A stretch of DNA of 64,000 nt, from NCBI RefSeq assembly GCF_015330125.1, contig NZ_JADDXR010000002.1, forward strand, positions 620,001 through 684,000. The letters run 5' to 3'. Source of the DNA: Zobellia nedashkovskayae (GTDB lineage: Bacteria; Bacteroidota; Bacteroidia; Flavobacteriales; Flavobacteriaceae). This document shows positions 37,575 to 45,650 of this stretch, one piece after another (position 1 is the first letter of the stretch; every line of letters starts with the position of its first letter). Both the position numbers and the translations under genes were made by a program. The notes beneath the pieces were generated by a model that saw only the letters and a list, made by a program, of their open reading frames with translations, searched no databases and was not told the origin of the DNA.

Positions 37575-38762
37575 ATGAAAAACACACGACAGATTCTTGG
37601 ATTAGCTTTTATGTCATTCGCCCTAACTGGCATGTACGGCTGCGAGTTAAAACCTAAAAAAGCAACTACAGAAGCGGTACTGGCTCAATCATTTACAACA
37701 GCAAATAACGAAAAACCAAAAACTAACACAGTAAAGATTGCCTTGTTACTAGATACCAGTAATAGTATGGATGGCCTTATCAATCAGGCCAAATCGCAGC
37801 TTTGGGATATTGTAAATAAGTTTACCTATGCCAAATGCGGAAACGAGCAAAGACCGGAACTACAAATTGCGCTTTACCAATATGGTAACGACAATCTATC
37901 TTCAAGAGAAGGATACATTCAACAGGTTTTAAATTTTAGCGGAGACTTAGACGAAATATCTGAGAAACTATTCTCATTAACCACGAATGGTGGAGAGGAG
38001 TATTGCGGCGAAGTTATCCATACCTCATTAAAACAATTGAATTGGGGAGAAAACCCAGATAACCTTAAAATGATTTTTATTGCAGGCAATGAACCTTTTA
38101 CACAAGGCAAGTTAAATTACAAGGATGCAGTTACCAATGCCAAAGAAAAAGACATTGTAGTTAACACTATTTACTGCGGAAACTATGAGCAAGGAATTAG
38201 TTCTGATTGGAAAAATGGTGCTACACTAACCGGAGGCGAATACATTGCTATTGATCACAATAGAAAAGTAGTTCATATTGATACGCCTTATGATGATGTC
38301 ATCATACAACTAAACTCAAAATTAAATAAGACCTACATCTCCTATGGCACCATGGGAATTGCAAAAATGGAAAAACAACGTACCCAGGATTCTAATGCCT
38401 ATGAACTAGAAGAGGCGGTAGCGGTAAAGCGGGCGGTGAGCAAAAGTTCTAGACTTTACAAAAATAAAAATTGGGACTTGGTAGATGCTTCTGACGATGA
38501 AAATTTTGATGTTGCAACAATTAAAGAAGATGAATTACCGAAAGAATTAAAAGGTAAATCAAAGACCGAAATGGAATCCTACATCCAAGAAAAAAAATCT
38601 GACCGAAGTAAAATACAGAAAGAGATTCAAACATTAAATGCAAAACGCGAAAAATTTATTGCCGAACAACAGAAAGAAGGAGAAAAAGGAGAGCTTGAAA
38701 ATGCTATGTTAAAAGCAATAAAAAAGCAAGCTGCAAAAAAAGATTATAAGTGGGAAGAATAG
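37575..38762 (+). CDS. VWA domain lipoprotein
   Basis: A 395-residue protein with an N-terminal signal segment ending MYGC (Cys23), a likely lipid-anchored protein although the lipobox is not perfect. Residues 53-250 form a von Willebrand A domain with the metal-ion-dependent adhesion motif DTSNS at 60-64. The C-terminal 100 residues are highly charged and coiled-coil-like (KSKTEMESYIQEKK, EKGELENAMLKAIKK). VWA domains bind proteins through a divalent metal. It is divergent from the sensor kinase gene, and the strong terminator at 38782 ends it. Specific role unknown. Confidence 0.82.
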   Translation: MKNTRQILGLAFMSFALTGMYGCELKPKKATTEAVLAQSFTTANNEKPKTNTVKIALLLDTSNSMDGLINQAKSQLWDIVNKFTYAKCGNEQRPELQIALYQYGNDNLSSREGYIQQVLNFSGDLDEISEKLFSLTTNGGEEYCGEVIHTSLKQLNWGENPDNLKMIFIAGNEPFTQGKLNYKDAVTNAKEKDIVVNTIYCGNYEQGISSDWKNGATLTGGEYIAIDHNRKVVHIDTPYDDVIIQLNSKLNKTYISYGTMGIAKMEKQRTQDSNAYELEEAVAVKRAVSKSSRLYKNKNWDLVDASDDENFDVATIKEDELPKELKGKSKTEMESYIQEKKSDRSKIQKEIQTLNAKREKFIAEQQKEGEKGELENAMLKAIKKQAAKKDYKWEE

Positions 38763-38781
38763 TCACCACTTTACTTCAAAC

Positions 38782-38817
38782 AAAAAAGCATCCCGAAATT
38801 TCGGGATGCTTTTTTTG
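38782..38817. terminator. Bidirectional terminator, VWA gene and second PorP gene
   Basis: A near-perfect palindrome aaaaaagcatcccgaaa (38782-38798) and tttcgggatgctttttt (38799-38815), flanked by T runs on each strand, between two convergent genes. Confidence 0.88.
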
Positions 38818-38838
38818 TTTGTTTGTATTTTCAAATAC

Positions 38839-39852
38839 CTATTGCGCCGAAGGACAATAGCAATCATATCTACGTTCTTTTTGACCAAAATCATAACCCA
38901 ATGTTATTTGGTGAAATCCACCACTATCAAAACGAATATCGCCCGACTGATAAGAATAGTTATACGAAACCATAAAGTTTCCAACATTGGCTCCTACTAT
39001 AGGAGTAATCAATTGCAAGCGTTGTTCTCCAAAGCTATCTGCGGTTGCAAATTGCCCACCTTCAAAACTTCTTCTATATGATAATCCTCCCCAAATACGT
39101 CCAAAATCTACATCTTTGTAGACTTTCGCATTCAAGTCAATTGTTTTTTCTTCAGTAAACTCACTCAACTGAAATAAAACCGAAGGCTCCAATTGCCACT
39201 CTTGTTTACCAAAAACATACCCTACCGAGAACAAATACCTTCTTAAATTATCAATTACAGGAATTTGATCATTTCCCTTTCCATAACGATATAGACTACG
39301 CTCACTACCTAATAGGTTGGTTACCGCTACATGGGCATAAAATTCCATTAAGTTATATGAAAAACCCAAGTCTACATTAAAATAGCCTTCACTCAATTTT
39401 ATACCAGAAATAGCATCATCCAGTACATCTGAACGAAATTCTGACTCATCTAAACTACTTTGTAGATAGGTAGGACTTAAACCAAATGAAAGTTGATTTA
39501 AGTTTCGTCCGTCACCACCCAATTTTAAATGATGGGCATATGTAACCTTTACTCCTGTTTGTGAATGGTACCCGTTAGCATCATTAAAAATGATAGCTCC
39601 TACCCCACTATTACTTTCTCCAATTCTAAAATTAGCGTTTATGGTCTGTAAATTTGGAGCATCATCTACATCAAACCATTGCATTCTTGCAGTAGCCCTT
39701 ATTTTCCCCCCTTCACTAATACCGGCCATTGATGGATAAACCAAATAGTAATTATCCGATAAATAATCAAAATATACAGGTATCCCTTCTTGTGCGGTAG
39801 ATTGAAATGCAAAGGAAAGGGATGCAAGCAAGAGCAGTAAACGGTATTTCAT
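38839..39852 (-). CDS. Second PorP/SprF family protein (solitary)
   Basis: A 337-residue outer membrane protein. From ATG 39852 (MKYRLLLLLASLSFAFQSTAQ) it has a textbook signal peptide; an in-frame ATG at 39918 would hide it, so I reject that start. PorP/SprF family features include VYPSMAGISEGGK, the RMQWFDV motif, SQTGVKVTYAHHL and a barrel end ITLGYDFGQKERR, followed by a short cysteine-containing tail CYCPSAQ. Unlike the first copy it has no neighbouring adhesin or OmpA gene. It may serve a type B cargo encoded elsewhere. Confidence 0.85.
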   Translation of the reverse strand: MKYRLLLLLASLSFAFQSTAQEGIPVYFDYLSDNYYLVYPSMAGISEGGKIRATARMQWFDVDDAPNLQTINANFRIGESNSGVGAIIFNDANGYHSQTGVKVTYAHHLKLGGDGRNLNQLSFGLSPTYLQSSLDESEFRSDVLDDAISGIKLSEGYFNVDLGFSYNLMEFYAHVAVTNLLGSERSLYRYGKGNDQIPVIDNLRRYLFSVGYVFGKQEWQLEPSVLFQLSEFTEEKTIDLNAKVYKDVDFGRIWGGLSYRRSFEGGQFATADSFGEQRLQLITPIVGANVGNFMVSYNYSYQSGDIRFDSGGFHQITLGYDFGQKERRYDCYCPSAQ

Positions 39853-39985
39853 CTGTTGGATATAGAGGATGATTATTTTATCGACTAAATATAAGGTATA
39901 ACGGTTGAAACGCAACATTATTATATAGACAAATCAATACGGACTGTTCAAAAATAGGTTGTATTTTTACAAAAATTTTGACACC

Positions 39986-40900
39986 ATGAAGGAGTATACA
40001 ATTACGGTTGTTAAAACCAACAACCCTGCGATTCTAAAATTTGAGACGAATCACTTTTTAACGAAAAACAAGAACTACGAGTTTAAAAATATAGACGAAG
40101 CCAAAAAATCACCTTTGGCCCAGCAACTTTTTTATCTTCCGTTTATCAAAACGGTATATATCTCTGGAAACTTTATAGGACTTGAGCGTTTTGATATTGT
40201 TGAATGGGATGATGTAAAAGACGAAGTTGCCCAACAGTTGGTTGAGTACTTAAATGCTGATGAACCTATTGTTAACGAAGAAGAGGAAACTTCTAAAAAA
40301 GTTGCCATTACAGTTTACGCAGAGGTTACCCCAAACCCGTCAGTAATGAAATTTGTAGCGAACAAACCTATTGTTCCTGGCGCTTTTGAGTTTAAGAATA
40401 TAGATGAGGCCAAAAATTCTGAATTAGCTAAACAGTTATTTAGCTTTCCGTTTGTTAAAGAAGTTTTCTTTGACCTTAATTATGTTTCTGTTAGCAAATA
40501 CGACGTTGCTGAATGGGAAGACGTTACCATGCCATTGCGCGAACACATACGTGAGTATCTAGCCGATGGTAATGAAGCTGTTTCCGAAAGTGCAATAGCT
40601 AAAACAAAAGAAGAAGCTCAAGATAGTTCCGCTCCAAGTCAACCAGCTGCTGATTTGGACGATACTTCTCAACAAATTGTAGATATTCTTGAGGAATATG
40701 TAAAACCTGCAGTTGCAAGCGATGGCGGGAATATTCTCTTTCAATCGTACGAAGAAAAAAGCAAGACTGTAAACGTTATTCTACAAGGAGCATGTAGTGG
40801 TTGTCCTTCTTCTACCTTCACTTTAAAAAATGGTATTGAGACCATGTTGAAGAATATGATGGGAGACAAAGTAAACGAAGTTGTAGCTGTAAATGGGTAA
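39986..40900 (+). CDS. Nfu-type iron-sulfur scaffold with two N-terminal domains
   Basis: A 304-residue protein in Fe-S cluster assembly or delivery. It carries two Nfu_N domains in tandem (about 1-90 and 104-193, each with a FKNIDEAKxSxLAxQLF core and a Y/F..F.DV.EW...V segment) and a NifU C-terminal domain (about 225-304) with the cluster-binding CSGC motif (Cys270, Cys273). Most Nfu proteins have one N-terminal domain. The start at 39986 (MKEYTITVVK) matches the second domain's start (VAITVYAEVT). Acidic, Ser-rich linker between domains. Dodecin follows. Confidence 0.92.
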   Translation: MKEYTITVVKTNNPAILKFETNHFLTKNKNYEFKNIDEAKKSPLAQQLFYLPFIKTVYISGNFIGLERFDIVEWDDVKDEVAQQLVEYLNADEPIVNEEEETSKKVAITVYAEVTPNPSVMKFVANKPIVPGAFEFKNIDEAKNSELAKQLFSFPFVKEVFFDLNYVSVSKYDVAEWEDVTMPLREHIREYLADGNEAVSESAIAKTKEEAQDSSAPSQPAADLDDTSQQIVDILEEYVKPAVASDGGNILFQSYEEKSKTVNVILQGACSGCPSSTFTLKNGIETMLKNMMGDKVNEVVAVNG

Positions 40901-40942
40901 TGAGCTAATTTTTACTGGCTTAGAATCAACAAACCTGTCCAA

Positions 40943-40950
40943 TAATTTTG
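40943..40950 (+). promoter_or_regulatory. Putative -7 box of the dodecin gene
   Basis: TAATTTTG fits TAnnTTTG and lies 33 nt before the dodecin ATG. The -33 element is poorly matched. Confidence 0.5.
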
Positions 40951-40983
40951 TAATTTCAAGGAAACTATAAAATATAAATTATT

Positions 40984-41184
40984 ATGGCAGTTCTAAAAGT
41001 AATAGAAGTATTGGCAAACTCTGATAAAGGCTGGGAAGATGCAGCTAAACAAGCCGTTGCTCAAGCTTCTAAATCAGTAAAGAATATAAAGTCGGTTTAC
41101 ATCAATGAGCAAAGTGCTACCGTAAAAGATGGGAAAATGGACAATTATCGTGTGAACGTCAAAATTACTTTTGAAATCAAATAA
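40984..41184 (+). CDS. Dodecin family flavin-binding protein
   Basis: A 66-residue protein of the dodecin family, which forms hollow dodecamers that bind riboflavin, FMN or FAD (some bind CoA). Family features are KVIEVLANSDKGWEDAAKQAV with the flavin-stacking Trp17, NIKSVYINEQSATV and a final beta strand VNVKITFEIK. Length fits exactly. It probably protects cells from free flavins. It may be co-transcribed with nfu or use the box at 40943, and ends at a strong terminator. Confidence 0.92.
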   Translation: MAVLKVIEVLANSDKGWEDAAKQAVAQASKSVKNIKSVYINEQSATVKDGKMDNYRVNVKITFEIK

Positions 41185-41207
41185 ACACGAAAAACAGTTT
41201 AGTAGAG

Positions 41208-41238
41208 AGCGCCGCAATATCTTGCGGCGCTTTTTTTT
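41208..41238 (+). terminator. Terminator after dodecin
   Basis: A perfect 10-bp GC-rich repeat agcgccgcaa (41208-41217) and ttgcggcgct (41222-41231), loop tatc, followed by eight T. Confidence 0.93.
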
Positions 41239-41427
41239 GACCATTAATCTTCTGAAAAAATAATGTGCTGCCCATTGAAATATTAAGAGTATCCATTGCG
41301 TTTTGAGCACATACGAACAAAGTGTTGACCCATTCGATTCATAGGAGTTCCATTAACAATAGTTTAATGGTTTCAGCTTGATTGAGGCCCGTGTAATTAG
41401 TATGTTGCGCACTTAAATAAAATATGA

Positions 41428-42264
41428 ATGGAAGAATTTGCAAATTATCAAGAACATATAGACAAAGCCATAGATTGGGTATGGAAAGTTTTACCAGACC
41501 TAATAATGGCCTTTATCATTTTAATCATTGGTTTATGGATAGTCCGCTTTATTAATAAAATGGTACGTAAATTCTTTGAAAAGAAAGATTACGACTTAGC
41601 TTTAGAAAGTTTTCTACAGAGTTTTATTAATATAGCACTTAAGGTTTTACTTTTTGTTTTGGTTATCACCCAATTGGGAGTTAAATCATCATCACTAATT
41701 GCCATAATAGGTGCAGCTGGTCTGGCCATTGGTTTGGCTCTGCAGGGCTCACTTTCCAATTTTGCTGGAGGTGTACTTATTCTACTTTTTAAACCTTTTA
41801 AAATCGGAGATTTTATTTCGGCTCAAAATGTAGATGGAACAGTAAAAGAGATTACTATTTTCTATACAAAACTCTCTACGTTCGGTAACCAATTAGCGAT
41901 TATTCCTAACGGACAATTATCTAACAATAATGTGGTAAACTATAGCGCCATGCCTACAAGACGTGATAATATTAAAGTTGGTATAGGATATAGTTCTAAT
42001 ATTAAAGTTGCCAAAGATATTATGCTTGATATCTGTGCGAATAATGAGAACGTATTAAAAGACCCTAAGCCGGAAGTATATGTTGATGGTTTGGGAGACA
42101 GCTCTGTAAACCTTAGTTTACGTTTTTGGGCAGAGAACTCGGTATTTTGGGCAGCTCACTTCTTTATAATAGAAGAAACAAAACGAAGATTTGACGAAGC
42201 TGGTATTGAAATACCTTTCCCACAACGCGATTTAAATATGAAAGGTCAAACCCTAAAGGCATAG
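41428..42264 (+). CDS. Small-conductance mechanosensitive channel (MscS family)
   Basis: A 278-residue inner-membrane channel that opens under membrane tension and releases solutes on hypo-osmotic shock. Helices at about 18-42 and 60-82 precede the pore-lining TM3 (about 90-120) with the Gly/Ala-rich AIIGAAGLAIGLALQGSLSNF segment, and the beta domain follows (FKPFKIGDFI, TIFYTKLSTFGNQLAIIPNG). The C-terminal alpha/beta domain ends EIPFPQRDL. All parts of the minimal MscS type are present. It ends 18 nt from the convergent tsaB gene. Confidence 0.93.
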   Translation: MEEFANYQEHIDKAIDWVWKVLPDLIMAFIILIIGLWIVRFINKMVRKFFEKKDYDLALESFLQSFINIALKVLLFVLVITQLGVKSSSLIAIIGAAGLAIGLALQGSLSNFAGGVLILLFKPFKIGDFISAQNVDGTVKEITIFYTKLSTFGNQLAIIPNGQLSNNNVVNYSAMPTRRDNIKVGIGYSSNIKVAKDIMLDICANNENVLKDPKPEVYVDGLGDSSVNLSLRFWAENSVFWAAHFFIIEETKRRFDEAGIEIPFPQRDLNMKGQTLKA

Positions 42265-42282
42265 ACTATATCGGAAACAGAA

Positions 42283-42960
42283 TTACTTTTTTTTCTTCTG
42301 TTGCAACATAAAGTCTTTTAAATAATAAGGTTCAAAGTAGGCGACATCTTCAAATTCGCCCGCTTTGAATTTTTTATATGATAACTGAACCATTTCATTG
42401 GCCGAAGGCACAATGGTCGTATTATAACTAAAATTAGCATGAGACAGCATTGTTTTACACTTTTCTGCACCACTACCCACCAAAATCACTTTTCCCTTTT
42501 CTAAATATTCAGAGAAAGAATTCTCTTCAATAATTTCGGCTTCTGTAGTTCTTACCTCATTTTTATCTTTATCAAATACTGCTGAATACACTTCCATACG
42601 GCGTGCATCTAAAACAGGAATGATATAATCAATATCTGATGATATTATTTGGGCTGCCATACTACTAAGCGTTGCAATTGAAATTAAAGGGATATCCAAA
42701 GCAAAGCATAATCCTTTAGCAGCGGAAACGCCAATACGGAGACCTGTATACGAACCCGGACCTTTACTAACTGCAATAGCATCTAATTCAGAAGCATCTA
42801 TATTTACTTCCTTAAGCACTTCTTGGATGAAGACATGTAGTTGTTCCGAATGTGAATAATTAGGCGTATCGTGCTCTTTAATTGCTAAAATCCGTCCTTC
42901 TTTGGCAATACTCACCGAACAATTGGTAGTTGCCGTTTCTAAGTTTAATATTATGCTCAT
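42283..42960 (-). CDS. tsaB: tRNA threonylcarbamoyladenosine biosynthesis protein TsaB
   Basis: Partner of TsaD and TsaE in making t6A37 of ANN-decoding tRNAs; an inactive ASKHA-fold paralogue of TsaD. From ATG 42960 (MSIILNLETAT) it has 225 residues with the N-terminal NLETATTNCSV and KGPGSYTGLRIGVS motifs of the family, and VLDARRMEVYS further on. The ATG at 42978 adds six residues that overlap the promoter box and is rejected. The -7 box at 42968-42975 places the transcript start within a few bases of this ATG. It follows the macB operon terminator. Confidence 0.94.
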   Translation of the reverse strand: MSIILNLETATTNCSVSIAKEGRILAIKEHDTPNYSHSEQLHVFIQEVLKEVNIDASELDAIAVSKGPGSYTGLRIGVSAAKGLCFALDIPLISIATLSSMAAQIISSDIDYIIPVLDARRMEVYSAVFDKDKNEVRTTEAEIIEENSFSEYLEKGKVILVGSGAEKCKTMLSHANFSYNTTIVPSANEMVQLSYKKFKAGEFEDVAYFEPYYLKDFMLQQKKKK

Positions 42961-42967
42961 ACGGCTG

Positions 42968-42975
42968 CAAAGATA
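42968..42975 (-). promoter_or_regulatory. -7 box of tsaB, almost at the start codon
   Basis: Minus-strand TATCTTTG matches the consensus exactly. It ends 7 nt before the tsaB ATG, so the mRNA would have a leader of only a few bases or none. No good -33 TTTG is found. Confidence 0.5.
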
Positions 42976-43000
42976 CATGAGAAGGTTGAAATTAGCGTAT

Positions 43001-43036
43001 AAAAAAACCTGCTTACTATTGCACTAAGCAGGTTTT
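43001..43036 (-). terminator. Terminator of the MacB-type export operon
   Basis: A 12-bp repeat aaaacctgctta (43004-43015) and taagcaggtttt (43025-43036); on the minus strand the stem is followed by seven T. It begins 22 nt after the TolC-like stop. Confidence 0.9.
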
Positions 43037-43057
43037 CTATTTTCTATCTGTAAACTC

Positions 43058-44410
43058 TTAATTCAACTCTAATGGCAAGCCAAAATAAAACTCCAATACT
43101 TTAAGTCTAAAAATGTAATCGTATTTAGTTCTAATCAAATCTGCCTCTGCATTGTCTACTCTAGATTGCGCCTGACTAAAATCAAAAGCATTCATAAGGC
43201 CTACATCATAACGTTCTTTTGAATAATCGTAAGCCAAACGTCTTGCGTCCAAAGTTTTTTGAGCTGCATCATATGCTTTAGAAAAGCTTGTTACATCTAC
43301 ATAAGCTTGGTTAATGTTCGTCTCTAAATTCAATTTATCCTGCTCTAACTGTAGTTTTGCTTTCTCAACATTAATTTTAGACCTTTTAATGTTGTTCTTC
43401 ACTGCAAAGCCATTGAAGATTGGAATATCTAACTGCGCACCATAAGATATACCATCATTGATCCATAACTGATTTGAAAAACTTTCAGCAGGTACTAAAC
43501 TACCCGTAGAACTATCAAAACCTCCTTGGTCAGAATATCTTGTATTGTAATTAAAGAAAGCTCCCAAAGAAGGATAAACAGCACCTTTGGCGATATCCAA
43601 ATCTTTATTAGCCAAATCTATTCCTGATTGAGAAAACTTAATATCGTTCCTAAAAGTTAAGGCTTCAGCAAAAATTTCCTTTGGTGACTTCGTAAGAACC
43701 TCAGAAGGAGGTACTTGAAAATCGCCTTCCAAAACATCAAAATTTTCGTAATCCGTAATTTGAAGCAACTGCGCCAAGTTGATACGGGAAATTAGCACTT
43801 GGTTCTGAGTGTTTACAATCTGTTGTTCCAGATTTGCCAATGTAGCTTCTATTTCCAGTAAATCGCCATTAGGCAGTACCCCTGCATCTACCAATTCCTT
43901 TGACCGTTTTAAATCCTGTTCCGATACGGCAAATTGCGCCTCAAATACTTTTAAAGTTTCTTTGTTAGAAAGTATCTGTAAATAGGAATTGGCTACGTTT
44001 AAACGAATATCATCTTTAAGGTCATCTAAGCGATATTGATTGGATATCGCATTCAACTTAGCCCGATTCAAACGATGAAGGTTTCGCAACCCGTCAAAAA
44101 GTGTCAACGAAGAAGTTATCCCTCCACTTGCTGATAAAATCGTAGTAGTTACCGGTTGATTGGTTGTCGGGTCAAATGAAAGCCCAGTACTACCCGTAAC
44201 GCTTGAAGAAGCATTGACCGCGGGCAACATTGCACCTACTGCGTCAGATTTATCAATTTGTGCATTCTGCAAGTCTAATTCATACTGTTCTACGGAAAGG
44301 TTGTGTTCTACCGCATACTCTACGCATTCCTGCAGCGTCCAATTTTTCTGCTGTGCGCTAACCGCTCCAATAGAAAATAAGAGCAGCAATGCTGTTAGTT
44401 TAAAATTCAT
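43058..44410 (-). CDS. TolC family outer membrane efflux protein
   Basis: A 450-residue outer membrane factor with a signal peptide ending IGAVSAQQ. Two internally related halves of long alpha-helical hairpins (for example SVSEQDLKRSKELVDAG and DFSQAQSRVDNAEADL) and short beta-barrel strands match the OEP family. It forms the exit duct for the MacB-type pump encoded upstream. It is the last gene of the operon, 31 nt after adaptor 1, and appears to be the only outer membrane component for both transporter modules. Confidence 0.93.
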   Translation of the reverse strand: MNFKLTALLLLFSIGAVSAQQKNWTLQECVEYAVEHNLSVEQYELDLQNAQIDKSDAVGAMLPAVNASSSVTGSTGLSFDPTTNQPVTTTILSASGGITSSLTLFDGLRNLHRLNRAKLNAISNQYRLDDLKDDIRLNVANSYLQILSNKETLKVFEAQFAVSEQDLKRSKELVDAGVLPNGDLLEIEATLANLEQQIVNTQNQVLISRINLAQLLQITDYENFDVLEGDFQVPPSEVLTKSPKEIFAEALTFRNDIKFSQSGIDLANKDLDIAKGAVYPSLGAFFNYNTRYSDQGGFDSSTGSLVPAESFSNQLWINDGISYGAQLDIPIFNGFAVKNNIKRSKINVEKAKLQLEQDKLNLETNINQAYVDVTSFSKAYDAAQKTLDARRLAYDYSKERYDVGLMNAFDFSQAQSRVDNAEADLIRTKYDYIFRLKVLEFYFGLPLELN

Positions 44411-44441
44411 GTTTTGATTTTTTGATTATGATTGATGATTG

Positions 44442-45587
44442 TTACTCTTCACTATCTGCCTCTTCCTTTTCTTCTTCGTCCTCTCCTTTTTTAATAGGCT
44501 CTGTCTTACTCCAAACTTTTACTTTATCCGATTCCGTTAGGCCAGAAACGATTTCAACGTTTACTCCATCTGAAATCCCTATTTCAACATCTTTTCTTTC
44601 GAACTCCTGATCACCAGTTTCAACCTCAACATAAGGTTCGTCTGTTTTTTTATCAAACTGCAATAAAGCTTCAGGTATGACCAAAACATCATCCTTTTTC
44701 TCTAAAACCAATGAAGCATTGGCGCTATATCCTGCTCTAAGAAAAATATCTTCCTTAACCTCTACATCACCTTCAATCTTAAATTGTACGGCTCCTGTTT
44801 CTTCTATTCCTTTTGGGGCAATGAATCGCAATTTGGCATCCAGCTCGGCACCTTCTACCGCACCTAAACTAATTTTTAAGGGGGTACCTATTTCTAGTTT
44901 GGCCACTTCGCCTTCGTCTACCTTACCTTCAAAAATCATCTTGCTTAAATCCGCAATTGAAGCAATGGTAGTACCGTCATTAAAATTATTACTCTCAATA
45001 ACTTGATCACCTTCTTCTACTGGTATTTCTAAAATAGTGCCATCTACCGTAGCCCTTATATTGGTATTAGCACTTGTAGAACCACCTGCGGAACCTTGGC
45101 GAATAATTTGATAATCCGCTTTGGCATTTGCAAGTTCCTGTATACCTTGATCGTACTGCAACTGTAAGGTGTTGAAGTCTTGACTTGAGATGACCCCTTT
45201 GTCAAACAACGATTTGTTTCTGTTGTACTCTATCTTCACATTGTTCAAGGCCAACTCGGCATTTCGCACCCTACCTCTAGATTGATTCAGCGCTTGCTCG
45301 TTTGGCACCACTTTAATAGTAGCAATTAAATCACCTGACTTTACTTTCTGACCCTCTTCCATGAAAATCTTTTGAATAATTCCGGAAATCTGAGGCTTAA
45401 TTTCAACCTCATCCTCAGGAACCACCTTACCGGTTGCCACGGTTTTCTTTTCTATATTAGTTATAAACGGCGTTTCTGTTTCGTAAGTAACTGCGTCTTT
45501 ACTATTCGATTTTATAAAAAAGGCCGCGGCCCATAAAGCGCCTAGCACCAAAATACCAATTAAGATATATTTTACGATCTTGTTCAT
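44442..45587 (-). CDS. Periplasmic adaptor 1 (MacA/HlyD type)
   Basis: A 381-residue membrane-fusion protein with an N-terminal membrane anchor (6-24). It has lipoyl-like half-motifs around PQISGIIQKIF and RATVDGTILEIP, a helical hairpin between about 95 and 165, and a beta-barrel domain. It links the MacB-type permeases to TolC. The C-terminus is an acidic tail (EDEEEKEEADSEE) not typical of MacA. It is a close paralogue of the adaptor at 48946-50058: both share IKVVPN, LFxKGVIS and VIESNNFN..TTIA. It follows permease B1 by 63 nt. Confidence 0.92.
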   Translation of the reverse strand: MNKIVKYILIGILVLGALWAAAFFIKSNSKDAVTYETETPFITNIEKKTVATGKVVPEDEVEIKPQISGIIQKIFMEEGQKVKSGDLIATIKVVPNEQALNQSRGRVRNAELALNNVKIEYNRNKSLFDKGVISSQDFNTLQLQYDQGIQELANAKADYQIIRQGSAGGSTSANTNIRATVDGTILEIPVEEGDQVIESNNFNDGTTIASIADLSKMIFEGKVDEGEVAKLEIGTPLKISLGAVEGAELDAKLRFIAPKGIEETGAVQFKIEGDVEVKEDIFLRAGYSANASLVLEKKDDVLVIPEALLQFDKKTDEPYVEVETGDQEFERKDVEIGISDGVNVEIVSGLTESDKVKVWSKTEPIKKGEDEEEKEEADSEE

Positions 45588-45650
45588 TTTTTCAGGTGTA
45601 TTTGTTGTCTATTGGTTTTGTTGTTTTCCGTTTTGTTACAAAATTTCTTA

